Below are positions 7,045-15,645 of a stretch of DNA of 64,000 nucleotides, piece by piece. A model generated the notes under the pieces. It worked only from the letters and a program-made list of their open reading frames with translations. It made no database searches and was not told the origin of the DNA. Source of the stretch: Coralloluteibacterium thermophilum (GTDB taxonomy: Bacteria; Pseudomonadota; Gammaproteobacteria; Xanthomonadales; Xanthomonadaceae); contig NZ_JBHSGG010000003.1 in assembly GCF_042654365.1 (NCBI RefSeq), positions 62,001 through 126,000 of the forward strand, written 5' to 3'. Numbering within the stretch: the stretch's first letter is position 1; each line of letters starts with the position of its first letter. The position numbers were made by a program, and so were the translations under genes.

Positions 7045-9348
7045 GTGATACGCAAACAATCCACGCTTGCCCTCGGGCTCGCGCTCGCCCTCGCGGCATC
7101 GCAGGCGCAGGCCCTCGGCCTGGGCCAGATCCAGGTGAAGTCCGGCCTCGACCAGCCCTTCCTGGCGGAGATCCCGATCGTGGCCGCCGCGCCGGGCGAG
7201 GTCGAGAGCCTGCGGGTGCGCCTGGCGTCGCCCGACGCCTTCGAGCGGGTGGGGCTGGAGCGCCCGTCGCGGCTCGCGGCCAATCTCTCCTTCGAGGTCG
7301 TGGACGGGGACCGCGGCCAGCCGGTGATCCGCGTCACCACCAACGGCCCGGTCAACGAGCCGTTCCTGAGTTTCCTGCTGGAGGTCGACTGGGGGAGCGG
7401 CCGGATGATGCGCGAGTTCACCGCGCTGCTGGACCCGCCCTACATCGCCCCGGCGGTGCTGCGCCCGGCGACGCAGGCGCCGGTCGCCGCCGCGCCCTCC
7501 ACCCAGGGTACGGTCGCCCGCCCGGCGCCGTCCGCTCCGGACGCGCAGCCCGCCACCGCCCCGCCGCCGCGCCCGGCCGCACCTGCGCCGGCGCCCGCGG
7601 CGGATCCCGGCGTCATCGTCGGCCAGTTCGGGCCGGTGGCCGCCGGGCAGACGCTGTCGCAGATCGCGAGCGACGTGCGCCCGCCGGGCGTGTCGCTCAA
7701 CCAGATGATGATGGCGCTGCACAACGCCAATCCCGACGCCTTCATCGACGGCAACATCCACCTGATCAAGCGCGGCGCGGTGCTGCGCGTTCCGGAGCGC
7801 CAGGAACTCGACCGGCTCGGCCGCAGCGAGGCCGACGCGCTGGTGCGCCAGCACACCGAGACGTGGCAGCAGCGCATCGCGCCGGTGCCGCAGCCGGCCG
7901 CGCCGGAGCTGGTCGAGGTCGACGAGGCCGAGACCGCGCTGGCCTCCGCGCGCGCGGACGGCGCACGCCTGGAGATCGTGCCCGCCTCGGGCGACGACAG
8001 CGGCAGCGCCAGCGGCCAGACCGGCGCCACCGCCGGCGGGACCGGCAGCGAGCTGCGCGCCGAGCTCATCCGCGCGCGTGAGGATCTCGCCGCGCGCGAG
8101 GCCGAGAGCGCGGAACTCCGCGCCCGCGTCTCCGATCTCGAATCCCAGCGCGAGAACCAGCAGCGCCTGCTCGAACTGCAGAACAGCCGCTTGGCCGCGC
8201 TGCAGGAGCGCCTGCGCGAACTCGACGGCGAGACCGCCGGGGACATGGAGGCGGAGCTGGCCGAGGCCGTCGCGCCGACCGACGAGGAGGCCGCCGCGTC
8301 CGAGGCAGCCGCCGCCGACGTGGGCGGTGCCGGCTCCGCGGTCGCCGCGGCCGCCGATGCGCCGGCCGCCCCGGCCGAGCCCGTCGTCGCCGCACCTGCG
8401 GACGCCCCGGTGGCGCAGCCCGCCGCAGCGGAACCCGCGCCCCCGCCGGGCGCGCCGCGCTGGCCGTGGTTCCTGGCCGGCCTGGCGCTGCTCGCCGGCG
8501 GCGCCTTCTTCGCGCTGCGTCGGCGCCGGGCGCCGGAGGAGGCGCTCCCGCGCGAACGAAGCGCCCTGGCAGCGCAGTTCGACACCGCGGCCGAGGCCGC
8601 CGAGGCGCCTGCGGCCGACGATGCCGAGCGCCTTGGGCTGGAGGAGGCGGTCGCGGCGGATCCGGACGATGCCGATGCGCATCTCGCCCTGCTGCGGCAC
8701 CACTACGACAACGGGGACGCCGAGGCCTTCGTCCAGGCCGCCGAGGCCATGCATGCCGCCCTCGGCACGCCCGCGCCGCACTGGCAGGCGGTGCAGGCCA
8801 TGGGCCGCGCCCTCGCGCCGCAGCACCCGCTGTTCGGCGAAGCGCCGCCCGAGCCCGAGGCCGACCCCGCGGGCGCACAGCCGGCCGCCCCCGTGGTTCC
8901 CGGCGCACTGCCCACCTGGGTCTACGCGCCCGCCGGCTCGCGCGAGCCCAAGGCGGAGCGTCTGCCCGACGAGGCGCCGCCCGCGGATCCCGACGACCTC
9001 GACGATGGCGTCGTGGCGCTGGACATGGACATCGACGCGGATGCCGACGCGGACCTCGAGGCCATCCCGGAGCGGCCCGAGCCGGGCGCGACCGGCGGCT
9101 GGAGCGAGGACGAGCGCTTCGCCGAGGTGGAGGCGTTCGAACCGCCGCTCGACGAGCGCGGGCCGTCGCCCGGGGACGAGGGCGGGGCGGTGGACGCCGA
9201 GGCAGCCGAGACCAAGCTCGAACTCGCCCGCGCCTACCTCGACATCGGCGACGGCGAGGGCGCGCGCGGCATGCTCGAGGAAGTCGTGACCGAAGGCACC
9301 GAAGCGCAGCGCGCGGAGGCGCGCCGGCTGCTCGGACAGATCGGGTAG
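7045..9348 (+). CDS. fimV: FimV/HubP-like pilus assembly and polar hub protein
   Basis: FimV is an inner-membrane protein with a peptidoglycan-binding periplasmic part and a cytoplasmic TPR tail, needed for type IV pilus assembly and polar organisation. The 767-residue product has a signal peptide (1-23), the FimV N-terminal motif LGLGQIQVKSGLDQPF, and a LysM-like segment (about 190-250). A coiled coil lies near 335-395, a transmembrane helix near 473-490 (WPWFLAGLALLAGGAFFAL), a long acidic region follows, and a FimV C-terminal TPR-like segment ends the protein (about 725-767). The start is GTG at 7045, after GGGGGAGA. Confidence 0.93.
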   Translation: MIRKQSTLALGLALALAASQAQALGLGQIQVKSGLDQPFLAEIPIVAAAPGEVESLRVRLASPDAFERVGLERPSRLAANLSFEVVDGDRGQPVIRVTTNGPVNEPFLSFLLEVDWGSGRMMREFTALLDPPYIAPAVLRPATQAPVAAAPSTQGTVARPAPSAPDAQPATAPPPRPAAPAPAPAADPGVIVGQFGPVAAGQTLSQIASDVRPPGVSLNQMMMALHNANPDAFIDGNIHLIKRGAVLRVPERQELDRLGRSEADALVRQHTETWQQRIAPVPQPAAPELVEVDEAETALASARADGARLEIVPASGDDSGSASGQTGATAGGTGSELRAELIRAREDLAAREAESAELRARVSDLESQRENQQRLLELQNSRLAALQERLRELDGETAGDMEAELAEAVAPTDEEAAASEAAAADVGGAGSAVAAAADAPAAPAEPVVAAPADAPVAQPAAAEPAPPPGAPRWPWFLAGLALLAGGAFFALRRRRAPEEALPRERSALAAQFDTAAEAAEAPAADDAERLGLEEAVAADPDDADAHLALLRHHYDNGDAEAFVQAAEAMHAALGTPAPHWQAVQAMGRALAPQHPLFGEAPPEPEADPAGAQPAAPVVPGALPTWVYAPAGSREPKAERLPDEAPPADPDDLDDGVVALDMDIDADADADLEAIPERPEPGATGGWSEDERFAEVEAFEPPLDERGPSPGDEGGAVDAEAAETKLELARAYLDIGDGEGARGMLEEVVTEGTEAQRAEARRLLGQIG

Positions 9349-9392
9349 CATGGCCTGCCGCGGCGCCTCCCGCCGCGGCGACGACGGATGGC

Positions 9393-9418
9393 GAGGGGCC
9401 GGGGCGACCCGGCCCTTC
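9393..9418 (+). terminator. Hairpin terminator candidate after fimV
   Basis: An 11-pair G/C-rich stem closed by a GCGA (GNRA-class) tetraloop begins 45 bases after the fimV stop and is followed by TCGTTC rather than a clean T-run. It could end fimV transcription or simply be a stable RNA hairpin. The rest of the 192-base gap before truA shows no gene. Confidence 0.5.
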
Positions 9419-9540
9419 CTCGTTCGGGCGGCGCGCGCCGGAGAGACCGGATGCCGCGCGCCTTCCGCATCCCGTCCTGGCGCCCGGCGCAGCGCGCCGC
9501 GCCCGGACCACACGACACGCTCTGGAAGACTGACTGGGTC

Positions 9541-10308
9541 ATGCGTTACGCCCTGGGTATCGAGTACGACGGCACCGGCTTCCTCGGCTGGCAGCGGCTT
9601 CCCCACGGCCGCACCGTGCAGTCCGAGGTCGAGGCCGCGCTGTCGTTCGTCGCCGGCGAGCCGCTCGAGGTGGTGTGCGCGGGCCGTACCGACTCGGGCG
9701 TGCACGCGCAGTGCCAGGTGGTGCATTTCGATACAGCGGCCCAGCGCAGCGAGCGCGGCTGGACGCTCGGCATGAACTCGCGCCTGCCGCCGGAGATCGC
9801 CACCCGCTGGTGCCGGCCGGTGTCCGACGACTTCCACGCCCGCTTCGGCGCGATCGCCCGTACCTACCGCTACCGCATCCTCAACCGGCCGTTGCGTCCG
9901 GCGCTGCAGCGCGACTACGTCGCCTTCGAGCGGCGCCCGCTCGACGCCGACGCCATGCACGCCGCCGCGCAGGCCCTGATCGGCGAGCACGACTTCAGCG
10001 CCTTCCGCACCGTCCACTGCCAGGCACCGCACGCCCGCCGCGACATGCAGGCGATCCGCGTCTGGCGCGACGGCGACGAAGTGCTCATGGAGATACGCGC
10101 GAACGCTTTCCTCCACCACATGGTCAGGAACATCATGGGCTCGCTGCTGCCGATCGGACGCGGGGAGCGTCCGGTGGGGTGGATGGCCGAACTGCTGGCC
10201 GGGCGCGACCGTGCGCTCGCCGGCCCGACGGCGCCGGCTAGCGGCCTGACGTTCCTGGGGCCGCGCTATCCGCAGCGGTTCGAACTGCCCGACGAGGTGA
10301 GCGCTTGA
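9541..10308 (+). CDS. truA: tRNA pseudouridine(38-40) synthase
   Basis: TruA isomerises uridines 38-40 in the tRNA anticodon arm. The 255-residue protein begins MRYALGIEYDGTGFLGWQR. It has the catalytic aspartate at position 51 in CAGRTDSGVHA and the conserved FLHHMVRNIMG block. The ATG at 9541 starts at the family's usual N-terminus; the frame stays open upstream but is not family-like there. It overlaps trpF by four bases (TTGA), so the pair is coupled. Confidence 0.95.
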   Translation: MRYALGIEYDGTGFLGWQRLPHGRTVQSEVEAALSFVAGEPLEVVCAGRTDSGVHAQCQVVHFDTAAQRSERGWTLGMNSRLPPEIATRWCRPVSDDFHARFGAIARTYRYRILNRPLRPALQRDYVAFERRPLDADAMHAAAQALIGEHDFSAFRTVHCQAPHARRDMQAIRVWRDGDEVLMEIRANAFLHHMVRNIMGSLLPIGRGERPVGWMAELLAGRDRALAGPTAPASGLTFLGPRYPQRFELPDEVSA

Positions 10309-10961
10309 GCGACCTTCCCTTCCGCACACGCGTGAAGTTCTGTGGACTGACGCGCCCGGGCGACGTGCGCCTGGCGGGCGAACTGGGCGTGGACGCGATC
10401 GGCTTCGTGTTCGTCAAGGGCAGCCCGCGCCGGCTGGAGGTCCCGCAGGCGCACTGGCTCAAGGCGGCGGTGCCGCCGATGGTCTCGATCGTCGCCCTGT
10501 TCATGGACGCCGACCCCGACCACGTGCGCTACGTGGTCGAGGAACTGCAGCCGGCCATGCTGCAGTTCCACGGCAGCGAGGAGGAGCGCTACTGCCGCAG
10601 CTTCGGACTGCCCTACCTGCGCACCATCCCCATGCGCGATCCGCACACCGATCCGGCCGAGATGGCCGCGCGCTTCCCCTCCGCGGCCGCCTTCCTGTTC
10701 GACGGCCACGCCCTGGGCGAGCAGGGCGGTGGCGGGCTCCGCTTCGACCTTGCGCGCCTGCCGGGGCCGCTGCGGCGGCCGACCTTCATCGCCGGCGGCC
10801 TGACCCCGGACAACGTGTACGACGTCGTGCACCACGCGCGGCCCTGGGGCATCGACGTGTCGAGCGGCATCGAGAGCGCGCCGGGCATCAAGGACGGCGC
10901 GCGCATGCGCCGCTTCATGGAGGAGGTGCGGCGCGCCGACTGCGCCGCGCCCGGCGACTGA
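10305..10961 (+). CDS. trpF: Phosphoribosylanthranilate isomerase
   Basis: TrpF converts phosphoribosylanthranilate to CdRP in tryptophan synthesis. The product has the TIM-barrel motifs VKFCGLTRPGDV (catalytic Cys), FDGHALGEQGG, FIAGGLTPDNV and GIDVSSGIE. The apparent start is a TTG at 10305 overlapping the truA stop; a GTG at 10332 just before KFCGL is the alternative and would give a more typical N-terminus. It is the first of three trp genes in the order F-B-A, the usual split-operon arrangement in this group. Confidence 0.94.
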   Translation: MSDLPFRTRVKFCGLTRPGDVRLAGELGVDAIGFVFVKGSPRRLEVPQAHWLKAAVPPMVSIVALFMDADPDHVRYVVEELQPAMLQFHGSEEERYCRSFGLPYLRTIPMRDPHTDPAEMAARFPSAAAFLFDGHALGEQGGGGLRFDLARLPGPLRRPTFIAGGLTPDNVYDVVHHARPWGIDVSSGIESAPGIKDGARMRRFMEEVRRADCAAPGD

Positions 10962-11069
10962 GTTCCATCCGTGGCCGGCCGCGCCGGGGCCGAGCGCGTA
11001 CACTGGGCGATTGCCGCCGCGAATCGGGCGCGGGTCCGTACCGCGGCGGCGCCCGAGCCAGGAAACACC

Positions 11070-12293
11070 GTGAGCACCGCAGACTCCGCCATCACCGACT
11101 ACGCCGCAGGCCCCGACGCGCAGGGCCGCTTCGGCCGCTTCGGCGGCACCTTCGTGTCCGAGACGCTCATCGAGCCGCTGCGCGAGCTCACCGAGGCCTA
11201 TGCGCGCTTCCGCGCCGATCCGGCGTTCCAGGCCGAGTTCGACGCCGACCTGGCGCACTACGTCGGCCGCCCCAGCCCCATCTACGAGGCGGCCCGGCTC
11301 TCCGCCGAGGTCGGCGGCGCGCGCATCCTGCTCAAGCGCGAGGACCTGAACCACACCGGCGCCCACAAGATCAACAACACCATCGGCCAGGCGCTGCTTG
11401 CGCGGCGGATGGGCAAGACCCGCATCATCGCGGAGACCGGCGCGGGCCAGCACGGCGTGGCCAGCGCGACGGTGGCGGCCCGGCTCGGCCTGAAGTGCGT
11501 GGTCTACATGGGCGCCACCGACATCGAGCGGCAGAAGATCAACGTCTACCGCATGCGCCTGCTGGGCGCGGAGGTGGTGCCGGTGACGTCGGGCTCGAGG
11601 ACGCTCAAGGACGCGCTCAACGAGGCGATGCGCGACTGGGTCACCAACGTTGCCGACACCTTCTACATCATCGGCACGGTGGCCGGGCCGCACCCGTACC
11701 CGATGATGGTGCGCGACTTCAACGCCATCGTCGGCCGCGAGGCGCGCGCGCAGATGCTCGACCGCTACGGGCGCCTGCCGGACGCGATCACCGCCTGCGT
11801 CGGCGGCGGCTCCAACGCCATCGGTCTGTTCCATGCCTTCCTCAACGACCCGGGCGTGCGCATCGTCGGCGCGGAGGCGGCGGGCGAGGGCATCGACAGC
11901 GGCCGCCACGCCGCCTCGCTGTCGGCCGGCCGCCCCGGCGTGCTGCACGGCAACCGCACCTACCTGCTGTGCGACGACGACGGCCAGATCGTGGAGACGC
12001 ATTCGGTCTCCGCCGGCCTCGACTATCCGGGCGTCGGTCCCGAGCACGCCTGGCTGAAGGACGTCGGCCGCGTGGACTACGTCGGCGTGACCGACGACGA
12101 GGCGCTGGCCGCGTTCCACACGCTGGCGCGCACCGAGGGCATCCTCGCCGCGCTGGAGTCCAGCCACGCCATCGCCCAGGCCATGAAGCTCGCGCGCGAC
12201 CTGCCGAAGGACGCCCTGGTGCTGGCCAACCTGTCCGGCCGCGGCGACAAGGACGTGCACACGATCGCAGCGCGGGAGGGGATCGAGCTCTAG
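11070..12293 (+). CDS. trpB: Tryptophan synthase beta subunit
   Basis: TrpB joins indole and serine to make tryptophan using pyridoxal phosphate. The 407-residue product has the PLP lysine at position 100 in LNHTGAHKINN and the phosphate-binding loop CVGGGSNAIG. I chose the GTG at 11070 because it follows CCAGGAAACACC and gives a normal-length N-terminus. The frame is open further upstream but without family-like sequence. Its partner trpA follows after a repeat-filled gap of 181 bases, unusually long for a trpBA pair. Confidence 0.96.
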   Translation: MSTADSAITDYAAGPDAQGRFGRFGGTFVSETLIEPLRELTEAYARFRADPAFQAEFDADLAHYVGRPSPIYEAARLSAEVGGARILLKREDLNHTGAHKINNTIGQALLARRMGKTRIIAETGAGQHGVASATVAARLGLKCVVYMGATDIERQKINVYRMRLLGAEVVPVTSGSRTLKDALNEAMRDWVTNVADTFYIIGTVAGPHPYPMMVRDFNAIVGREARAQMLDRYGRLPDAITACVGGGSNAIGLFHAFLNDPGVRIVGAEAAGEGIDSGRHAASLSAGRPGVLHGNRTYLLCDDDGQIVETHSVSAGLDYPGVGPEHAWLKDVGRVDYVGVTDDEALAAFHTLARTEGILAALESSHAIAQAMKLARDLPKDALVLANLSGRGDKDVHTIAAREGIEL

Positions 12294-12303
12294 GCGGTAA
12301 AAC

Positions 12304-12455
12304 GGGAAGCGGGAATGGGGAAGCGGGAATCGGGACCTGCAGGCTCTCCCCGGAGAGCGGACGCGGTGCCCATCCGCATAGCCTCCCATGCCCCATGCCC
12401 CATGCCCCATGCCCGCTCCCGCTTCCCGACTCCCGCTTCCCCATTCCCGCCTCAC
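12304..12455. repeat. Imperfect 32-base inverted repeat with inner tandem repeats between trpB and trpA
   Basis: The arms at 12304-12335 and 12424-12455 match as an inverted repeat at about 29 of 32 positions; each is built from GGGAAGC/GGGAATC-type units. Between them lie a small palindrome (GCTCTCC..GGAGAGC, about 12343-12359) and four tandem ATGCCCC units (about 12388-12414). In RNA this would fold into a long stem between the two coding regions. Similar G/A-rich units occur just before asd (about 5910-5935). Confidence 0.8.
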
Positions 12456-12474
12456 CAGACCCACACCACACCCC

Positions 12475-13278
12475 ATGCCCAGCCGCATCTCCACCACCTT
12501 CGCCGCCCTGAAGTCGCGCGGCCGCAAGGCCCTCATCCCCTTCGTGACCGCCGGCGACCCCGCGCTCGACGCGACGGTGCCGGTGATGCACGCGCTGGTG
12601 GCGGGCGGCGCCGACCTCATCGAGCTGGGCATGCCGTTCAGCGATCCCATGGCCGACGGGCCGGCGATCCAGCGCGCGAGCGAGCGCGCCCTGGCGCGCG
12701 GTGTCGGGACCGACCGCGTGCTCGACTGGGTGCGCACCTTCCGGGAGCGCGACGACGCGACGCCGGTGGTGCTGATGGGCTACCTCAATCCGGTCGAGGC
12801 GCGTGGCACCGCCGTCTTCGCACGCCAGGCGCGGGCGGCGGGCGTCGACGGCGTCCTGCTGGTCGACCTGCCGCCGGAGGAGGCCGCCGAGACGCGCGCG
12901 CACTTCGCGGCCGAGGGCCTGGCCCTGATCGCCCTGGTGGCGCCGACGACGGCGCCGGCCCGGCAGGCGCGCATGCTCGCCGAGGCGCAGGGCTACCTGT
13001 ACTACGTGAGCTTCGCCGGCGTCACCGGCGCCGACCGCCTCGACACCGTCGAGGTCGGCGCCCGCGTCCGCGCCCTGCGAGCGGCGTCGACGGTGCCGGT
13101 CGCGGTCGGCTTCGGGGTGCGCGATGCCGCCTCGGCCGCCGCGGTCGCCGCGGACGCGGACGGTGTCGTGGTGGGCAGCGCCCTGGTCGAGCGCCTCGCC
13201 TCGGGCGACCCGGCGCAGGCCCCGGCGCGAGCCGAGGAGTTCATGGCCGTGCTGCGCCGCGCCATCGACGCGGTCTGA
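12475..13278 (+). CDS. trpA: Tryptophan synthase alpha subunit
   Basis: TrpA cleaves indole-3-glycerol phosphate and channels indole to TrpB. The 267-residue product shows the catalytic Glu50 (ADLIELGMPFSDP) and Asp61 (MADGPAIQRA) and the phosphate site near the C-terminus (VGFGVRD). I placed the start at 12475 (MPSRISTTFAALK) because several in-frame ATGs upstream come from the ATGCCCC tandem repeats and would add a meaningless leader. Confidence 0.95.
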   Translation: MPSRISTTFAALKSRGRKALIPFVTAGDPALDATVPVMHALVAGGADLIELGMPFSDPMADGPAIQRASERALARGVGTDRVLDWVRTFRERDDATPVVLMGYLNPVEARGTAVFARQARAAGVDGVLLVDLPPEEAAETRAHFAAEGLALIALVAPTTAPARQARMLAEAQGYLYYVSFAGVTGADRLDTVEVGARVRALRAASTVPVAVGFGVRDAASAAAVAADADGVVVGSALVERLASGDPAQAPARAEEFMAVLRRAIDAV

Positions 13279-13296
13279 GCATCGTGCCGCGTGCGC

Positions 13297-13302
13297 TAGA
13301 AT
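13297..13302 (+). promoter_or_regulatory. Possible -10 box upstream of accD
   Basis: TAGAAT at 13297-13302 lies 29 bases before the accD start in the only gap of this stretch. No convincing -35 is visible, so this is a weak call. Confidence 0.3.
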
Positions 13303-13330
13303 CCGCCTCCCTTCGAACGACGGTCCGCGC

Positions 13331-14269
13331 ATGAGCTGGCTGCAGAAACTGATGCCTTCGCGCATCCGCACCGAGACCACGAGTCGTCGGCGCAACGTGC
13401 CGGAAGGCCTTTGGGAGAAGTGCGAGCGCTGCTCGACCGTTCTCTACGGCCCCGAACTGGAGCGCAACCTCGAGGTCTGCCCGAAGTGCGGCTTCCACCG
13501 CCCCATCGCCGCGCGCGTGCGGCTGACGCGCTTCCTCGACGCCGGCAGCGCCAGCGAGATCGCCGCGGAGCTCGCGCCGGTGGACGTGCTGAAGTTCCGC
13601 GACACCAAGAAGTACGCCGACCGCATCAAGTCCACCCAGAAGCAGGTGGGCGAGCGCGACGCGATGGTCGCCATGCGCGGCACGCTCAAGGGCCTGCCCA
13701 CGGCCGCCTGCGCCTTCGAGTTCCGCTTCATGGGCGGCTCGATGGGTTCGGTGGTCGGCGAGAAGTTCACCCGCAGCGCGGAGCTGGCGCTCGCCGAGCG
13801 CATGCCGCTGGTGTGCTTCTCCGCGACCGGCGGCGCGCGCATGCAGGAGGGCCTGTTCTCGCTGATGCAGATGGCCAAGACCTCCGCCGCGCTGGCGCGC
13901 ATGCGCAAGGCCGGCCTGCCGTTCGTCTCGGTGCTGACCCATCCGACCACCGGCGGCGTGTCGGCGAGCTTCGCGATGCTGGGCGACCTCAACGTCGCCG
14001 AGCCGCAGGCGCTGATCGGCTTCGCCGGCCCGCGCGTGATCCAGCAGACGGTGCGCGAGACGCTGCCCGAGGGCTTCCAGCGCTCGGAGTTCCTGCTCGA
14101 GCACGGTGCCATCGACCTCATCGTCGACCGCCGCGAGCTGCGCGACCGCCTCGGCGACATCCTGGCCCTGATGATGGGGCGCCCGAAGCCGGCGCCGGGC
14201 GTCGGCGATGCGGATGAACCCGATCTCGTCGTTCCGACCCAGCCCGCGGACGCGGTGGTCGAGCCGTGA
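13331..14269 (+). CDS. accD: Acetyl-CoA carboxylase carboxyltransferase subunit beta
   Basis: AccD is the beta half of the carboxyltransferase that makes malonyl-CoA for fatty acid synthesis. The 312-residue product has the N-terminal zinc finger with Cys31, Cys34, Cys50 and Cys53. The crotonase-like core shows SATGGARMQEG and HPTTGGVSASF, which form oxyanion holes. The trpA-accD order is conserved in gammaproteobacteria. Its stop overlaps the glmM start as GTGA. Confidence 0.96.
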   Translation: MSWLQKLMPSRIRTETTSRRRNVPEGLWEKCERCSTVLYGPELERNLEVCPKCGFHRPIAARVRLTRFLDAGSASEIAAELAPVDVLKFRDTKKYADRIKSTQKQVGERDAMVAMRGTLKGLPTAACAFEFRFMGGSMGSVVGEKFTRSAELALAERMPLVCFSATGGARMQEGLFSLMQMAKTSAALARMRKAGLPFVSVLTHPTTGGVSASFAMLGDLNVAEPQALIGFAGPRVIQQTVRETLPEGFQRSEFLLEHGAIDLIVDRRELRDRLGDILALMMGRPKPAPGVGDADEPDLVVPTQPADAVVEP

Positions 14270-15609
14270 GCCGGCGCTACTTTGGGACCGACGGCATCCG
14301 CGGCCGGGTCGGCTCGCCGACCATCTCCCCGGACTTCGTGCTCAAGCTGGGCTGGGCGGCCGGCCGCGTGCTGGGCGCTGCCAGCGGGCACCATTCCAGC
14401 GTGGTCATCGGCAAGGACACGCGCATCTCGGGCTACATGTTCGAGTCCGCGCTGGAGGCGGGCCTGGTCGCGGCGGGTGTCGACGTGCAGCTGCTCGGGC
14501 CCATGCCGACGCCCGGCGTGGCCTACCTGACCCGCTCGCTGCGCGCCGACGCCGGCATCGTCATCAGCGCCTCGCACAACCCCCACGACGACAACGGCAT
14601 CAAGTTCTTCTCTGCCGAGGGCGAGAAGCTCCCCGACGAGATCGAGCTCGCCATCGAGGAGGAACTCGACAGGCCGTTCCAGACGGTCGCCTCCGGCGAC
14701 CTCGGCAAGGCCAGCCGCATCGAGGCGGCGGCGATGCGCTACGCCGAGTTCTGCAAGTCGACCGTGCCGGCCAAGTTCAACCTGCGCGGGCTCAAGCTCG
14801 CGGTGGACTGCGCCCACGGCGCCACCTACCACATCGCGCCGCTGCTGTTCGAGGAGCTGGGCGCGCAGGTCTCGGCCATCGGCGTCGAGCCCGACGGCCT
14901 CAACATCAACCGCGGCGTGGGCTCGACCGACATCGCCGCGCTGCGCGCCCACGTGCTGGAGACCGGTGCCGACCTGGGCGTGGCCTTCGACGGCGACGGC
15001 GACCGGCTGCTGTGCGTGAGCGCCTCGGGCCGCATCGTCGACGGCGACGACCTGCTCTACCTGCTGGCGCTGGACTGGAAGGCCCAGGGTCGCCTGAAGG
15101 GGCCGGTCGCCGGCACGCTGATGACCAACTACGGCCTGGAGCAGGCCCTCGCCGCGGAGGGCATTCCCTTCGTCCGCACCCAGGTCGGCGACCGCTACGT
15201 GCACCGCGCGCTGGTGGAGCAGGGCGGCACCCTGGGCGGCGAGGCGTCCGGCCACCTGCTGTGCCTGGATCGCGCCACCACCGGCGACGGCATCGTCTCG
15301 GCGCTGCAGGCGCTGGACGTCGTGCGCCGCAGCGGCCGCAGCCTGGACGAGCTGCTCGCCGGCCTGCAGCGCTACCCGCAGAAGACCGTCAACGTCCGCT
15401 TCGCCGCCGGCGCCCGCCCCGTCGAGGCGCCGGCCGTGCAGTCCGAGCTCGCCGCGGCCCAGAAGGCCCTGGCCGGTCGCGGCCGGGCCTTCATCCGTCC
15501 GTCGGGCACCGAGCCGGTGGTGCGCGTCACCGCCGAGGCGGACGACGCGTCGCTGATGCAGCAGGTGCTCGACCGCCTCGCCGACGCCGTCCGCCAGGCC
15601 GCCGCCTGA
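14266..15609 (+). CDS. glmM: Phosphoglucosamine mutase
   Basis: GlmM converts glucosamine-6-phosphate to the 1-phosphate for peptidoglycan and LPS precursors. The 447-residue protein has RRYFGTDGIRGRVG at the N-terminus, the phosphoserine loop VISASHNPHDDNG (Ser103), the Mg-binding DGDGDR (about 243-248), and the sugar-binding RPSGTEPVVRV near the C-terminus. The start is GTG at 14266, coupled to accD. Neighbouring tpiA-secG-nuo matches the Xanthomonas order. Confidence 0.95.
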   Translation: MSRRYFGTDGIRGRVGSPTISPDFVLKLGWAAGRVLGAASGHHSSVVIGKDTRISGYMFESALEAGLVAAGVDVQLLGPMPTPGVAYLTRSLRADAGIVISASHNPHDDNGIKFFSAEGEKLPDEIELAIEEELDRPFQTVASGDLGKASRIEAAAMRYAEFCKSTVPAKFNLRGLKLAVDCAHGATYHIAPLLFEELGAQVSAIGVEPDGLNINRGVGSTDIAALRAHVLETGADLGVAFDGDGDRLLCVSASGRIVDGDDLLYLLALDWKAQGRLKGPVAGTLMTNYGLEQALAAEGIPFVRTQVGDRYVHRALVEQGGTLGGEASGHLLCLDRATTGDGIVSALQALDVVRRSGRSLDELLAGLQRYPQKTVNVRFAAGARPVEAPAVQSELAAAQKALAGRGRAFIRPSGTEPVVRVTAEADDASLMQQVLDRLADAVRQAAA

Positions 15610-15645
15610 TCCTCCCGTTTCCCGACGCCCACGCCCCTCCGCGCC

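Noticed and set aside
6838..10329. Very long open frame on the minus strand (1163 codons) antisense to fimV and truA
   Set aside because: Arg/Gly/His-rich shadow sequence without domains; the plus strand carries recognised genes. High GC makes long antisense frames common.
12388..12477. Upstream ATG starts for trpA at 12388 and within the ATGCCCC repeats
   Set aside because: They arise from tandem repeats and would add Pro/His/Ala sequence not found in the family; 12475 gives the normal N-terminus.
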